Shown one piece after another: positions 18,001-25,932 of a DNA stretch of 64,000 nucleotides. This DNA comes from Cyclobacteriaceae bacterium (GTDB lineage: Bacteria > Bacteroidota > Bacteroidia > Cytophagales > Cyclobacteriaceae), in the NCBI GenBank assembly GCA_028281285.1, contig JANQKF010000034.1, positions 233,037 through 297,036 on the forward strand, read 5' to 3'. Below the pieces are notes generated by a model. The model did not search any database and was not told the DNA's origin. It saw nothing but the letters and a program-made list of their open reading frames with translations. The position numbers and the translations under genes were made by a program. The first letter of the stretch is position 1. Each line of letters begins with the position of its first letter.

Positions 18001-19135
18001 TGATATACGCCTCTCTTTGCTCATTGAATAGGCCAACCATCGGATTAAACTGATTCACACTTGGTGAAAACTTATAAATACCCCTTGCTGTTCTGCCCAT
18101 CCAGATTACGTTGGAGCGATCCACATGGAGCGAATTGATTGCCTCCATCGAAGATTCTGGTAGGATCATGTCCGGAGAGATACTCTCTTTTTTAACCATG
18201 AATAACCCTCTTCCCCAACGATCCACGAACCAGAAGCGTCCTTGTTGATCAAGGTTTAATTGTTCTACCCAAACCTGTTTTAAAGCGGGGTGTGGTATGG
18301 GGCCTCCGCTCCACTCTCCGGTAACGGTATTGTAACTCTGAATACTACCTGATCTCCCTAGCCACAATAACTCGTCTTCTTCAAATATTGAGAACACACC
18401 TGAGTAGGGCATGTTCTCATTGATCAAAATGTTATTATGAATTTTGAACTCGGGATTTTCAGTTGAAATATTGGAAGAGTAAAGGCCCATACCGGTACCT
18501 ATCCATAATCGATCATCGTCAGTCAGGTGAATAGCAAAAATGTCATTGCTTTGTGGGAGAGAGTCCGGGTCTAATTGATAAGTAGTGAGTTCGAATTGAT
18601 GGTAATCTCCAGAAGATTCATTAAGCTTTTGAGGGTCCCAACTTAAACGAAACAGACCGTAGGGGAGTGTGGGTGTCTGGCCACCAATCCAAATGTCACC
18701 ATTAGTGTCATGAAGAAACGTCCACACATCTAGCTCTTCGAGGTGTTTATAAATAGAATCTTTTCCTGTAATACGATAAATCTTTTCAGTCTTCGGGTCT
18801 AATACATTAATTCCTTGTCCCCAGGTGCCAACCCAAATAAATCCGTCCCTGTCTTCGTAAAGGGCTGAGATATTATTTCCTGAAAGTGAATTTGGTTGGT
18901 CGGGTTTAAATTGATAAACCTGAAAATCATAACCATCATACCGGTTCAGTCCTCCAAGTGTACCAAACCACATGAAGCCCTTGCTATCCTGTATAATGCA
19001 TGAGATATAACCCTGAGATAAGCCATCATCGATAGTAATAGGTTCTAATAAAGAGGGCTTTGGGATCTGCGCTGTCACGACACCCTTAGAGAGCAGAAAT
19101 ACTGCAAATAGATATTTCAATTTTCGAATGATCAT
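15032..19135 (-). CDS. Hybrid two-component sensor (HTCS) with Reg_prop propeller and AraC output
   Basis: 1367 residues from the ATG at 19135 (MIIRKLKYLF); 16 more codons are possible upstream. Order: signal peptide to about 23; two seven-blade Reg_prop propellers (about 25-700, repeats such as LWIGTQQGLVRFD); Y_Y_Y domain (about 710-790); one membrane segment (near 800); HisKA with FFSNVTHEFRTPLT (near 850); HATPase with DTGLGIP; receiver (about 1110-1235, acceptor Asp in MIITDVMMPEMDG); AraC helix-turn-helix (about 1265-1367, VAYTVGFNSQTYFSRCF). HTCSs bind a ligand in the periplasm and switch nearby genes, usually glycan utilisation. No SusC/SusD genes are adjacent, so its target is unclear. 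Confidence 0.93.
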   Translation of the reverse strand: MIIRKLKYLFAVFLLSKGVVTAQIPKPSLLEPITIDDGLSQGYISCIIQDSKGFMWFGTLGGLNRYDGYDFQVYQFKPDQPNSLSGNNISALYEDRDGFIWVGTWGQGINVLDPKTEKIYRITGKDSIYKHLEELDVWTFLHDTNGDIWIGGQTPTLPYGLFRLSWDPQKLNESSGDYHQFELTTYQLDPDSLPQSNDIFAIHLTDDDRLWIGTGMGLYSSNISTENPEFKIHNNILINENMPYSGVFSIFEEDELLWLGRSGSIQSYNTVTGEWSGGPIPHPALKQVWVEQLNLDQQGRFWFVDRWGRGLFMVKKESISPDMILPESSMEAINSLHVDRSNVIWMGRTARGIYKFSPSVNQFNPMVGLFNEQREAYINHIHEDKQGRLWANNYVVDRKSGEWKKPDFIRQRLDGFRYVTVDSQGVFWAMSAPGQLWAYNPDNKQERLFNFNKDATPDGPIYADHKAILWWGSQGTLHRFDPETSGLRGFVYDPTATPNPVGTFNFILSHGSKGYLWIGTQQGLVRFDESDESLKVFGNQVGDVKSLSGDRVLSILDDPENPDEYLWVGTEGGGLNRMHKTTGAAEHYTTKDGLPDNTIYGILDDEIGQLWLSTNRGLSRFNTQTNVFRNFDKADGLQNTEFNRMAYFKSSSGELFFGGVNGINAFYPDKINDNQHIPTIAITEFRIGNQRISHLDSVSPLEMSISSTDEINLSYEQNMISFVYAALDYVNPGKNQYAYRMKGLSDQWIQAGNSRVANFTNLDPGTYTFSVKGSNNDGVWNEEGTSIRIVINPPWWQTWWAYTIYTLLFLSIGVTITLIQMRRIRLRNQLRLEQQNAESIRELEQAKSRFFSNVTHEFRTPLTLILGPVEELLKQNGEAKSQGSLRSIQRQARHLLRLINQLLDISKLENQGMSVELSRGNLEVFVGDITNSFREMAHRCGIELSFQALHQIPIFDFDPEKLKKIIHNLLSNALKFTPKGGLVTVQLSQVIRDPEPHIKLLIADTGLGIPKKELEHIFDRFYQAESTQEHHTEGTGIGLALSKELAELMGGDILVSSEKSKGSEFTLIIPFILEESTPPTTIPKPLVQSPPIEESYKPEQENIEGIEIEEGLDMVLLVEDHQELRDFIKNQLHQQYTIIEAENGKKGLENAQRYVPDMIITDVMMPEMDGYEFCKKIKQDERTSHIPVIMLTAKSTLESRLQGLEEGADAYLAKPFNKEELLLRIRKLLEVRRLLQEKYQRSGAIGDRYDDSLTVSREQTYLTRAEGVVEKFLDDPNFDVEAFCSEMGMSRTQLHRKLKALTNQSTTGFVRDIRLKTAKQLLENGAGNVTEVAYTVGFNSQTYFSRCFQEKFGFPPKDAMTSYQINS

Positions 19136-19265
19136 GATCGGGTCGAGGTTTGGGTGGCGGAGTGTTTTAGCCGCTCTCCTCAAGTAAGTTACGAATATTA
19201 AGGAGCCACCGAAAACCGCTTTTGATGGTTAGGCTGTTTGGAATTAAGGCAAAAGAGCGGTTTCT

Positions 19266-19451
19266 CTAATAGGGGATCACCCTTTTCGGTTTATAGATGA
19301 AGGCCAGGTGCTTTTGAAGATAGGTGTCCATATCGCTTACCAATTCTGTTGACATATCTACGGATGAAGGAGAGGCTTATTTGAGCTTGGCCTGGCCAAG
19401 TACACCAAACGAGAACCCAACACTGAGAGGAGAGATCAATCTGGTTTTCAT
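19266..19451 (-). pseudogene. Possible small gene remnant with one in-frame stop
   Basis: The gap 19136-19485 has no intact gene. On the minus strand an ATG at 19451 opens 24 codons (MKTRLISPLSVGFSFGV...), then a TAA, then the same frame continues 36 codons with protein-like composition (DMDTYLQKHLAFIYKPKR) to a TAG at 19266. This pattern fits a decayed short gene or the tail of a deleted one. No family is recognised and the reading could be chance. Confidence 0.25.
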
Positions 19452-19485
19452 ATGGAGGGTTTTTTCAAGATAAGCATTCAGGAGC

Positions 19486-20463
19486 CTAGAGAGTACAATC
19501 AATCAGTATTTTCCCATTTCTCCCAGGGCCTTCCATATGCTCAATGGCTTTTTGAATATCACTTAGGCTGTAGTAAGCATCCACGTCAACTTTAAGCTCC
19601 TGTTTGGTGAGCATTCCTAACACTTCAGGAACGATTTGAAAGCGTTGCTCTTTGGTCAATCCAGCAAACCATGTGGAGAGCCAAAACCCTTTGACAGTAA
19701 GGTTTTTAAAAATCAACAAACCACTATTCAGTGGGATGGGTTGCAGACTTAACAAGCCGTAGACAAACATGGTGCCGTTTTGTTTTAGGGCATTTAAAAC
19801 TTTATCGCCTAATTCACCACCTACTGCATCGAAAGCAGCGTTGACCATGGCACCTTCAGTAATGGTCTTGACTGATTTATAAATGCTTTCGGTTGTTTCA
19901 TTGATGATTGCTTTTGCTCCCAGGGAGAGTAATCCTTCCTTTTGCTCGTCTCTTCTTACAGTGCCAATCACATTAATTCCGCGTTGCACAGCCAGTTGAA
20001 TCACGAATTTGCTGAAGGCTGAAGCTGATGCAGTGAGGAGTAGCCAATCACCTTCTTTCAAATTGGCTTCCATCAACATCCCATAGGCTGTGAACGGGTT
20101 TACAAATGCCTGACAGGCTACTTCATCAGACATTGGCTCCGGTTTGGGGATGACAGTTTTTGCCGCAACACAGGCATACTCAGTCCAAACTCCGGAATTG
20201 GTAAAAATAACTCCCGTTCCAACGGGCATTTCCACTCCTTCACCGCAGGCATCGATGCTTCCGGTAGCTTCAAAGCCACCAATTTGCGGGAGTTCTGGTC
20301 TTAGCCCATACATACCTCTGATAAACATAAGGTCAGCTGGAATAATGTTGGCTTTGGTGACCTTGATTCGGACTTCCCCAGGTCCGGGTTCCGGAATAGG
20401 GAGGTCTACTACATTCAGAACTTCTTTAGGGAGTCCCAGGCTTTCAAATTGAACGGCTTTCAT
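19486..20463 (-). CDS. Zinc-independent MDR-family reductase (enoyl reductase-like)
   Basis: 325 residues, medium-chain dehydrogenase/reductase fold. The N-terminal GroES-like domain (1-120) has PEPGPGEVRIKVTKANI and GGFEATGSI; the Rossmann domain (about 125-260) holds ASASAFSKFVIQLA and VIGTVRRDEQ. Structural-zinc cysteines are absent, as in the quinone-reductase and mitochondrial enoyl-reductase (MECR) branches. TVKGFWLSTWF near residue 255 matches the MECR-like group. It should reduce a double bond using NADPH. It is divergent from the acyl-CoA block at 20634 and may work with it, but that link is only positional. Confidence 0.85.
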   Translation of the reverse strand: MKAVQFESLGLPKEVLNVVDLPIPEPGPGEVRIKVTKANIIPADLMFIRGMYGLRPELPQIGGFEATGSIDACGEGVEMPVGTGVIFTNSGVWTEYACVAAKTVIPKPEPMSDEVACQAFVNPFTAYGMLMEANLKEGDWLLLTASASAFSKFVIQLAVQRGINVIGTVRRDEQKEGLLSLGAKAIINETTESIYKSVKTITEGAMVNAAFDAVGGELGDKVLNALKQNGTMFVYGLLSLQPIPLNSGLLIFKNLTVKGFWLSTWFAGLTKEQRFQIVPEVLGMLTKQELKVDVDAYYSLSDIQKAIEHMEGPGRNGKILIDCTL

Positions 20464-20469
20464 ATCATA

Positions 20470-20558
20470 TTGTCATTGCGAGGCGAGAGTACTGCGACCA
20501 ACGAAGCAATCTCGAATTGAGAGACTACTTCTCCCGCAAGTTGGAATCGTAGTGACAA
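20470..20558. repeat. Palindromic intergenic repeat, copy 4
   Basis: TTGTCATTGCG at 20470-20480 pairs with CGTAGTGACAA at 20548-20558 (two mismatches). The internal text (GCAATCTCGAATTGAGAGA) again contains an AATCTC motif as in the other copies. It lies in the divergent gap between the MDR and SDR genes. Confidence 0.65.
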
Positions 20559-20633
20559 GAAATAATAGATACTCGTCATGCATAACAAGTTAATTATTTA
20601 TCTTACATGAACTTCATTTTGACTTTGAATTCC

Positions 20634-21401
20634 ATGCAGATTTCTGAGAGCTTCAGGTTAGACAGCAAGGTGGCAATTGTTACCGGTGCTAGTAAGGGAA
20701 TTGGAAAATACATAGCGCTTGCCTTGGCACAACAAGGTGCGCAGGTGGTGGTCTCCAGTCGGAAGCAAAATGCGGTAGACGAGGTGGCTCAAGAGTTTAA
20801 CAATCAGGGACTTAAAGCGGTTGGAATGGCTTGCCATATGGGTGATGGAGAGCAAGTGAAGGCTCTTGCTAAAAATACAATTTCCGAGTTTGGGGGCATT
20901 GATATCATCGTGAATAATGCAGCGGCAAACCCGGTATTTGGTCCTGTGGAAACAGCCGGAGATGATGCCTTTGACAAGATCATGGAGGTGAACGTGAAAG
21001 GGCCGTTAAACCTGGCTAAAAGTGCCTTGGAAAGCATGAAATCAAGAGGTGGTGGGGCAATAGTGAATATTTCAAGTATCGAAGGAATCACACCAGGTCA
21101 AGGGCTCGGTTTATATTCCGTGAGTAAGGCGGCAATGATCCAACTAACGAAAGTAATGGCGCGTGAATGGGGACCCAATAATATCCGAGCTAATGCGATT
21201 TGCCCGGGATTGATTGAAACGAAATTCAGTGAGGCATTGACTTCCAATGAGAAGATTCTAAAGATGGTGATGATGAAACAGGCATTGCCTTTGTTGGCTC
21301 AGCCGGAAGATATCGCAGGGCTTGCCCTTTATTTGGCGTCAGACGCTTCGAGATTCACGACCGGATCAGTTATCACTGCTGATGGGGGGTATACGATTTG
21401 A
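20634..21401 (+). CDS. Short-chain dehydrogenase/reductase in the acyl-CoA block
   Basis: 255 residues from the ATG at 20634 (MQISESFRLDSK); an ATG at 20607 would add nine residues. Full classical SDR set: TGASKGIG (near 18), NNAAANP (near 92), Ser in NISSIEG (near 145), YSVSKAAM (near 158), CPGLIETKFS (near 188) and the C-terminal GSVITADGGYTI. The sequence is close to the peroxisomal-type DHRS4/FabG-like group. With the following acyl-CoA dehydrogenase, kinase and hydroxyacyl-CoA dehydrogenase it likely takes part in catabolism of hydroxy- or branched acids. Confidence 0.9.
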   Translation: MQISESFRLDSKVAIVTGASKGIGKYIALALAQQGAQVVVSSRKQNAVDEVAQEFNNQGLKAVGMACHMGDGEQVKALAKNTISEFGGIDIIVNNAAANPVFGPVETAGDDAFDKIMEVNVKGPLNLAKSALESMKSRGGGAIVNISSIEGITPGQGLGLYSVSKAAMIQLTKVMAREWGPNNIRANAICPGLIETKFSEALTSNEKILKMVMMKQALPLLAQPEDIAGLALYLASDASRFTTGSVITADGGYTI

Positions 21402-21425
21402 AGAATGGGGAATTAGAAATTACGA

Positions 21426-22622
21426 ATGATCAATCTCTTTACAACCGAACAACTCAAATCGATTTATCCGAAGGTTAAAGACTTCATTGAAAAGAGATTG
21501 TACCCCATTGAATTGGAACTACTCTTCGGTGATTGGTCAAATTCTGAACAAAAACTCAATGATCTTAGAGCGGAATCAAAATCTTTAGGATTGTGGGCAC
21601 CGTACCTACCTGAAGAAGAAGGTGGACTGGGACTATCAATGACTGAGTTTGGCCAACTTTCCGAATTAATGGGAACCACACCACTGGGTCATTATGTGTT
21701 CAATTGCCAGGCTCCTGATATCGGTAATATTGAGTTAATGCACCAATTCGCATCGGAGGAATTAAAGACCAAGTTTCTTAAGCCTTTAATTGACGGACAA
21801 ATTCGTAGCTGTTTTGCTATGACGGAACCAGAATATGCCGGTTCGAATCCTGTGAATATGGGGACCACCGCTGTTTTAGAAGGAGACGAGTTTGTCATTA
21901 ATGGTCATAAATGGTTTACAACAGCGGCAGATGGGGCTTCTTTCTGCATTGTAATGGCAGTAACAGATACAGAAGCTGATCCCTATCAGCGAGGAAGTAT
22001 GATACTTGTGCCCACCAACACCACCGGCTTTTCTATTGAAAGAAATATCCCGATTATGGGAGATGAGGGAGCAGGCTATCTTAGCCATTCTCAGGTGCGA
22101 TTTGAAAATTGCAGGGTCCCCAAGGCCCATTTGATTGGAGAAATGGGTTCAGGGTTTTCGTTGGCCCAGCATCGTTTAGGGCCAGGACGAATCCATCATT
22201 GTATGCGGTGGATAGGAATTTGTGAACGGGCATTTGACATGATGTGCAAAAGGGCAGCAAGCAGGGAATTGAGAGAGGGAAGGAAGTTAGGTCACCAACA
22301 AACGATTCAAAATTGGATTGCAGAATCGCGTGCAGAAATTGATGCGTCCCGATTAATGGTGTTACACACTGCCAATAAGATGGACAAAGAAGGAGCAAAG
22401 GCAGCACGAATTCAGATTTCTACGATCAAATTCTATGTGGCAGATGTATTGATGAAAGTATTGGATCGAGCTATACAGGTGCATGGAGCCTTGGGAATTA
22501 CCGATGATACTTTGCTGTCATTTTGGTACCGACATGAGCGTGGTGCGAGAATATATGACGGCCCGGATGAAGTGCATAAAGCGAGTTTGGCTAAGCAAAT
22601 TCTGAAGGAATATGGACTATAG
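21426..22622 (+). CDS. Acyl-CoA dehydrogenase, ACAD10/11 type
   Basis: 398 residues. FAD/acyl-CoA dehydrogenase fold: N-terminal helices, the FAMTEPEYAGSNP flavin motif (near 130), the middle beta domain with GHKWFTTAADGA, and the C-terminal four-helix bundle with AIQVHGALGITDDT. The stretch GPGRIHHCMRWIGICERA (near 255) is a signature of the ACAD10/ACAD11 branch, in which the dehydrogenase works with a kinase domain to rearrange 4-hydroxyacyl-CoA. The APH-type kinase is the next gene, 43 nt downstream, which strengthens this assignment. The reaction here is inferred from those relatives. Confidence 0.9.
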   Translation: MINLFTTEQLKSIYPKVKDFIEKRLYPIELELLFGDWSNSEQKLNDLRAESKSLGLWAPYLPEEEGGLGLSMTEFGQLSELMGTTPLGHYVFNCQAPDIGNIELMHQFASEELKTKFLKPLIDGQIRSCFAMTEPEYAGSNPVNMGTTAVLEGDEFVINGHKWFTTAADGASFCIVMAVTDTEADPYQRGSMILVPTNTTGFSIERNIPIMGDEGAGYLSHSQVRFENCRVPKAHLIGEMGSGFSLAQHRLGPGRIHHCMRWIGICERAFDMMCKRAASRELREGRKLGHQQTIQNWIAESRAEIDASRLMVLHTANKMDKEGAKAARIQISTIKFYVADVLMKVLDRAIQVHGALGITDDTLLSFWYRHERGARIYDGPDEVHKASLAKQILKEYGL

Positions 22623-22665
22623 TGAGAATGCTTGAACCTTGTGACTTGATGCTTGCCACTTACCT

Positions 22666-23718
22666 ATGATTGACCAACCCCAGGAAATAAGACAAGGAGA
22701 AGAGCTTGATCAAAACAAACTGATTGAATACCTGTCAAGAGAACTTGAAGGTTTCCACGGATCGATCGAAGTCTCACAATTCCCTAGCGGGTTTTCCAAC
22801 TTGACCTATCTTATCAAAACCGATCAAAAGGAATACGTACTGAGGCGTCCTCCCTTTGGTGCCAATATCAAAGGAGGGCACGATATGGCTCGTGAATTTA
22901 AAGTACTGTCCACCTTAAAGCCAGTTTATGATAAGGTGCCAACACCGGTGATGTTTTGTGATGATCTTGAAGTGATGGACTGCGATTTCTATTTGATGGA
23001 ACGGGTTAAGGGAGTTATTCTCAGAGGGCGACCGCCAAAGGATATTGATCTAAAACCTGAAATCATGAAAGCTATTTCTGAAGCTTGCATTGATAACCTT
23101 GCCGCACTTCATACGCTCGACTTGGAATCAGCTGGTTTGAATGATTTTGGCAAACCTGAGGGTTACACCGAACGTCAGGTCCATGGCTGGATAAAACGCT
23201 ACTTCAATGCTAAGACGGATGAATTGAAACCCATGGAGCAAGTTGCCAAGTGGCTTGAGGAAAATTTACCTAATCAGAAATACATCAGCTTTATTCACAA
23301 TGACTATAAGTATGACAATCTTGTGCTGAACCCTAATCGATTGGATGAAATTATTGCGGTACTGGATTGGGAGATGGCAACGGTGGGCAATCCATTGATG
23401 GATTTGGGGACCTCCTTAGCCTATTGGGCACAAGCTGATGATAGTGATGCTTTGAAACCTTTTAGTTTGACTTGGATTCCGGGGAATTATACCAGAAAAG
23501 AATTGGTGGATCGATATGAAGAGAAGACGGGGTTTGATCTTTCTGATCAGGTGTTTTATTATGTTTTTGGGGCATTTAAGATTGGCGTTATCATTCAGCA
23601 GATTTATGCCCGTTACCAAAAAGGCTTCACTCAGGACCCACGATTTGCCAATTTAATCTATGCCGTGCAAGCGTGTGGTACGAATGCAGTTAAGGCCTTG
23701 GAGAAAGGGGGTATTTGA
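22666..23718 (+). CDS. APH-type phosphotransferase, ACAD10/11 kinase-like
   Basis: 350 residues with an aminoglycoside-phosphotransferase fold. Visible motifs: SGFSNLTYLI (nucleotide loop), YVLRRPPFG (the lysine/arginine strand typical of ACAD11-type kinases), the catalytic loop FIHNDYKYDNLVL (Asp near 221), and the metal-binding DWEMATVGNPLMDLG. In ACAD11 and in the bacterial LvaA/LvaC pair this kinase phosphorylates the 4-hydroxyl of acyl-CoA so that the dehydrogenase partner can remove it. The tight link with the dehydrogenase gene supports the same role. Confidence 0.88.
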   Translation: MIDQPQEIRQGEELDQNKLIEYLSRELEGFHGSIEVSQFPSGFSNLTYLIKTDQKEYVLRRPPFGANIKGGHDMAREFKVLSTLKPVYDKVPTPVMFCDDLEVMDCDFYLMERVKGVILRGRPPKDIDLKPEIMKAISEACIDNLAALHTLDLESAGLNDFGKPEGYTERQVHGWIKRYFNAKTDELKPMEQVAKWLEENLPNQKYISFIHNDYKYDNLVLNPNRLDEIIAVLDWEMATVGNPLMDLGTSLAYWAQADDSDALKPFSLTWIPGNYTRKELVDRYEEKTGFDLSDQVFYYVFGAFKIGVIIQQIYARYQKGFTQDPRFANLIYAVQACGTNAVKALEKGGI

Positions 23719-23722
23719 TACA

Positions 23723-23808
23723 TCATTCTGAACCCGGCTTGTCGGGAGAAAGAATCTCGTAAAAACTGAATGAGATTGTTTCGGTCGTATGGACTTCCTC
23801 ACAATGAC
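23723..23808. repeat. Palindromic intergenic repeat, copy 5
   Basis: Begins TCATTCTGAAC (23723) and ends in CACAATGACA; inner arms GAATCTC (23752-23758) and GAGATT (23772-23777) pair as in the other copies. It separates the kinase and hydroxyacyl-CoA dehydrogenase genes and argues against the ATG at 23770, which lies inside it, as the start of the latter. Confidence 0.6.
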
Positions 23809-23817
23809 AAAGAAGAA

Positions 23818-24708
23818 ATGAAATTAGAAGATATCAATAAAGTATTAATCCTCGGTTCAGGTACACTTGGACTTCGGGTGGGTTTGCAATGTGCGATAAG
23901 CGGCTTTGATACAGTCATCTATGATATCAACGAAAAGGCCTTTGATCATGCCATCAAAGAACATAGCGGTATTCTGGCGATGTTGATCAAAAACGGAAAG
24001 TTGTCCGCTGAAGCAGCAGAAGAGTCAAAATCCAGGATAAGCTTTACTTCTGATCCGGAGTTGGCCGCAGATGATGTGGATTTTGTAAATGAATCGGTGA
24101 TCGAGAACCTCGAGATAAAGAGAAAAGTCTGGACTCAATTCGGATTGCTTTGTCCTGAAAAGACCTTATTTACCACTAATACATCATATTTGTTGGGATC
24201 TCAATTAGCAGATGCTTGCGGTCGACCCGAACGATTTTGCAATTTCCATTTTCACGATGTGTTTTATTCGAATGTTGTTGACGTAATGCCTCATCCCGCG
24301 ACAGCCACCTGGGTTTACCAACTTTTGATGGACCTGGGGAGAAAACTATGGCAAACTCCAATTTTCGTACAAAAGGAGAATTCCGGATATGTCTTTAATT
24401 ATATGCTTCTCGCCTTGATCGGTGCGGCTGGATCGTTGAGAACCATGGATGTTGCAACAATTCAGGATATCGATCGCAGTTGGATGGGCAATTTCAAAAT
24501 GGATATGGGCCCTTTTGGTATTTTGGACTCTGTAGGGTTGGAAACCGCTTGGCACATTACCAACTTGATGCCTGACAAGAAGAGTCAGGCTTTTGCAAAA
24601 CTCCTGAAATCCTATGTGGATGCCGGTAAACTAGGCGTAAAAACAGGGGAGGGTTTTTATAAGTATCCTGATCCCGAGTATAAGAAAGAAGGGTTTGTCT
24701 CCGGCTAA
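23818..24708 (+). CDS. 3-hydroxyacyl-CoA dehydrogenase
   Basis: 296 residues from the ATG at 23818 (MKLEDINKVLILGSG); the upstream ATG lies in a repeat. Rossmann N-domain: LGSGTLGLRVGL (NAD loop), DINEKAF, the EsVIENLEIK region and TTNTSYLLGSQLA; His in FCNFHFHDVFYSN is the likely catalytic base of the His-Glu pair. The C-domain ends with KTGEGFYKYPDP, typical of the family. It would oxidise L-3-hydroxyacyl-CoA to the ketoacyl-CoA in beta-oxidation, a fitting last step after the ACAD11-like pair. It ends with a 4-nt overlap with the convergent propeller gene. Confidence 0.9.
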   Translation: MKLEDINKVLILGSGTLGLRVGLQCAISGFDTVIYDINEKAFDHAIKEHSGILAMLIKNGKLSAEAAEESKSRISFTSDPELAADDVDFVNESVIENLEIKRKVWTQFGLLCPEKTLFTTNTSYLLGSQLADACGRPERFCNFHFHDVFYSNVVDVMPHPATATWVYQLLMDLGRKLWQTPIFVQKENSGYVFNYMLLALIGAAGSLRTMDVATIQDIDRSWMGNFKMDMGPFGILDSVGLETAWHITNLMPDKKSQAFAKLLKSYVDAGKLGVKTGEGFYKYPDPEYKKEGFVSG

Positions 24709-25817
24709 TTCAATCGCACAGCGTAGACATATCCGTCATAGTCACCGAAATAGATCAGTTTTCCGTCTGTAGCCGGGGAAGAGAATGACGCTTGAGGTAA
24801 TTCCATTTTAGTGACGAGTTTGCCTGTGTTCTTGTTCACAACAAAAAGATTTCCCGGTTCCCGGATCTTATAACCATTACCCGTGGTGAACACCAAATAA
24901 TTTCCAACAACCACTGGTTTTGTGTAAATATTCTGGCCCGCCTTGAATTTCCAATTTAGGGTTCCGTCATCCGGGTTAAAGGCAAACATGCTGAGATTGT
25001 CTGAGCCTCCCATGTAGAGTGTATTGTCTTCAATCACCGGATCTCCAATGATCCAACCTCCAGTTGAATCTGCATAAGTCCAGGCCATTTCTCCATCGAT
25101 GGATTCCATTACCTGGAGATTGTGATTGCGTGCTCCGAAATAGAGCTTTCCATTGTAGAGCATTATCTCGGAGACAATTCCACCAAATGAATCGTACAAC
25201 TTCTTTTCATAGGTAGTTTTCTTCCAAAGCAATTTTTCCTGCTCAAGGCTGTAAGCATATAACTTGCCCGCCCAATCTCCAAAAAACAACCTTTCATCGG
25301 CAATCATTGGTGTAGTTCGTATGGGGCTTCCGTATTCAGAGGAAATCAGCTTCTTCCTTTCACCAGTTTTGACGTCAAGTCCAATTACTCCACCAAGACT
25401 GGACCCTGAATAGAAAATTCCTCTATGAACTACACCACTCGATCTTTTATCGTCCCATGGATCTATCTTATACCCCCAAAGGGCAGACCCGGGATCATAT
25501 TTCCATATTTGTTCTCCGGTTTGTTTGCTTAGTGCGTAGAAGATGTTTCCTGATTCGAAGATAACTTTGTCTCCATGGAGAGTCGCCTTGGCTTGAATTC
25601 TACCTCTGGTATTGAAACGCCACAACTCTTTTCCGTCAGAGGCATTTAGCGCATAGAAATTTCCGTCTTCACCGCCTATATAAATGGTTTCATTTTCAAT
25701 AGCCGGTGGTGCAAGGACCTTGTCATTAGTTTTAAATTTCCATTCTAGCTGTAGCTGTTGTGAATTGACAGTGAAAATTGACCCAAGAAGAATTAGGAAA
25801 GAGAGTGTTGTTTTCAT
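24705..25817 (-). CDS. PQQ-type beta-propeller protein (BamB-like fold)
   Basis: 370 residues from the ATG at 25817 (MKTTLSFLILLGSIF), with a signal peptide to about residue 20. At least seven repeats of the PQQ/pyrrolo-quinoline type are visible, each like GGEDGNFYALNASDGKELWRF or GKLYAYSLEQEKLLWK. The fold is a beta-propeller exported to the periplasm. No lipobox and no PQQ-ligand or enzyme residues are seen, so it is more likely a binding scaffold than a dehydrogenase. It is transcribed alone and divergently from the gene at 25933. Confidence 0.85.
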   Translation of the reverse strand: MKTTLSFLILLGSIFTVNSQQLQLEWKFKTNDKVLAPPAIENETIYIGGEDGNFYALNASDGKELWRFNTRGRIQAKATLHGDKVIFESGNIFYALSKQTGEQIWKYDPGSALWGYKIDPWDDKRSSGVVHRGIFYSGSSLGGVIGLDVKTGERKKLISSEYGSPIRTTPMIADERLFFGDWAGKLYAYSLEQEKLLWKKTTYEKKLYDSFGGIVSEIMLYNGKLYFGARNHNLQVMESIDGEMAWTYADSTGGWIIGDPVIEDNTLYMGGSDNLSMFAFNPDDGTLNWKFKAGQNIYTKPVVVGNYLVFTTGNGYKIREPGNLFVVNKNTGKLVTKMELPQASFSSPATDGKLIYFGDYDGYVYAVRLN

Positions 25818-25932
25818 GAACCTGATATTGAGTTTTCTCAAATGTGGCCTATGTTGAGATGAATGGATGTTCAAAGTCTTTTCAAATCCTTTGCAAATAC
25901 CATGAGGAATCGTAAATCCCTATTTTTGAACT

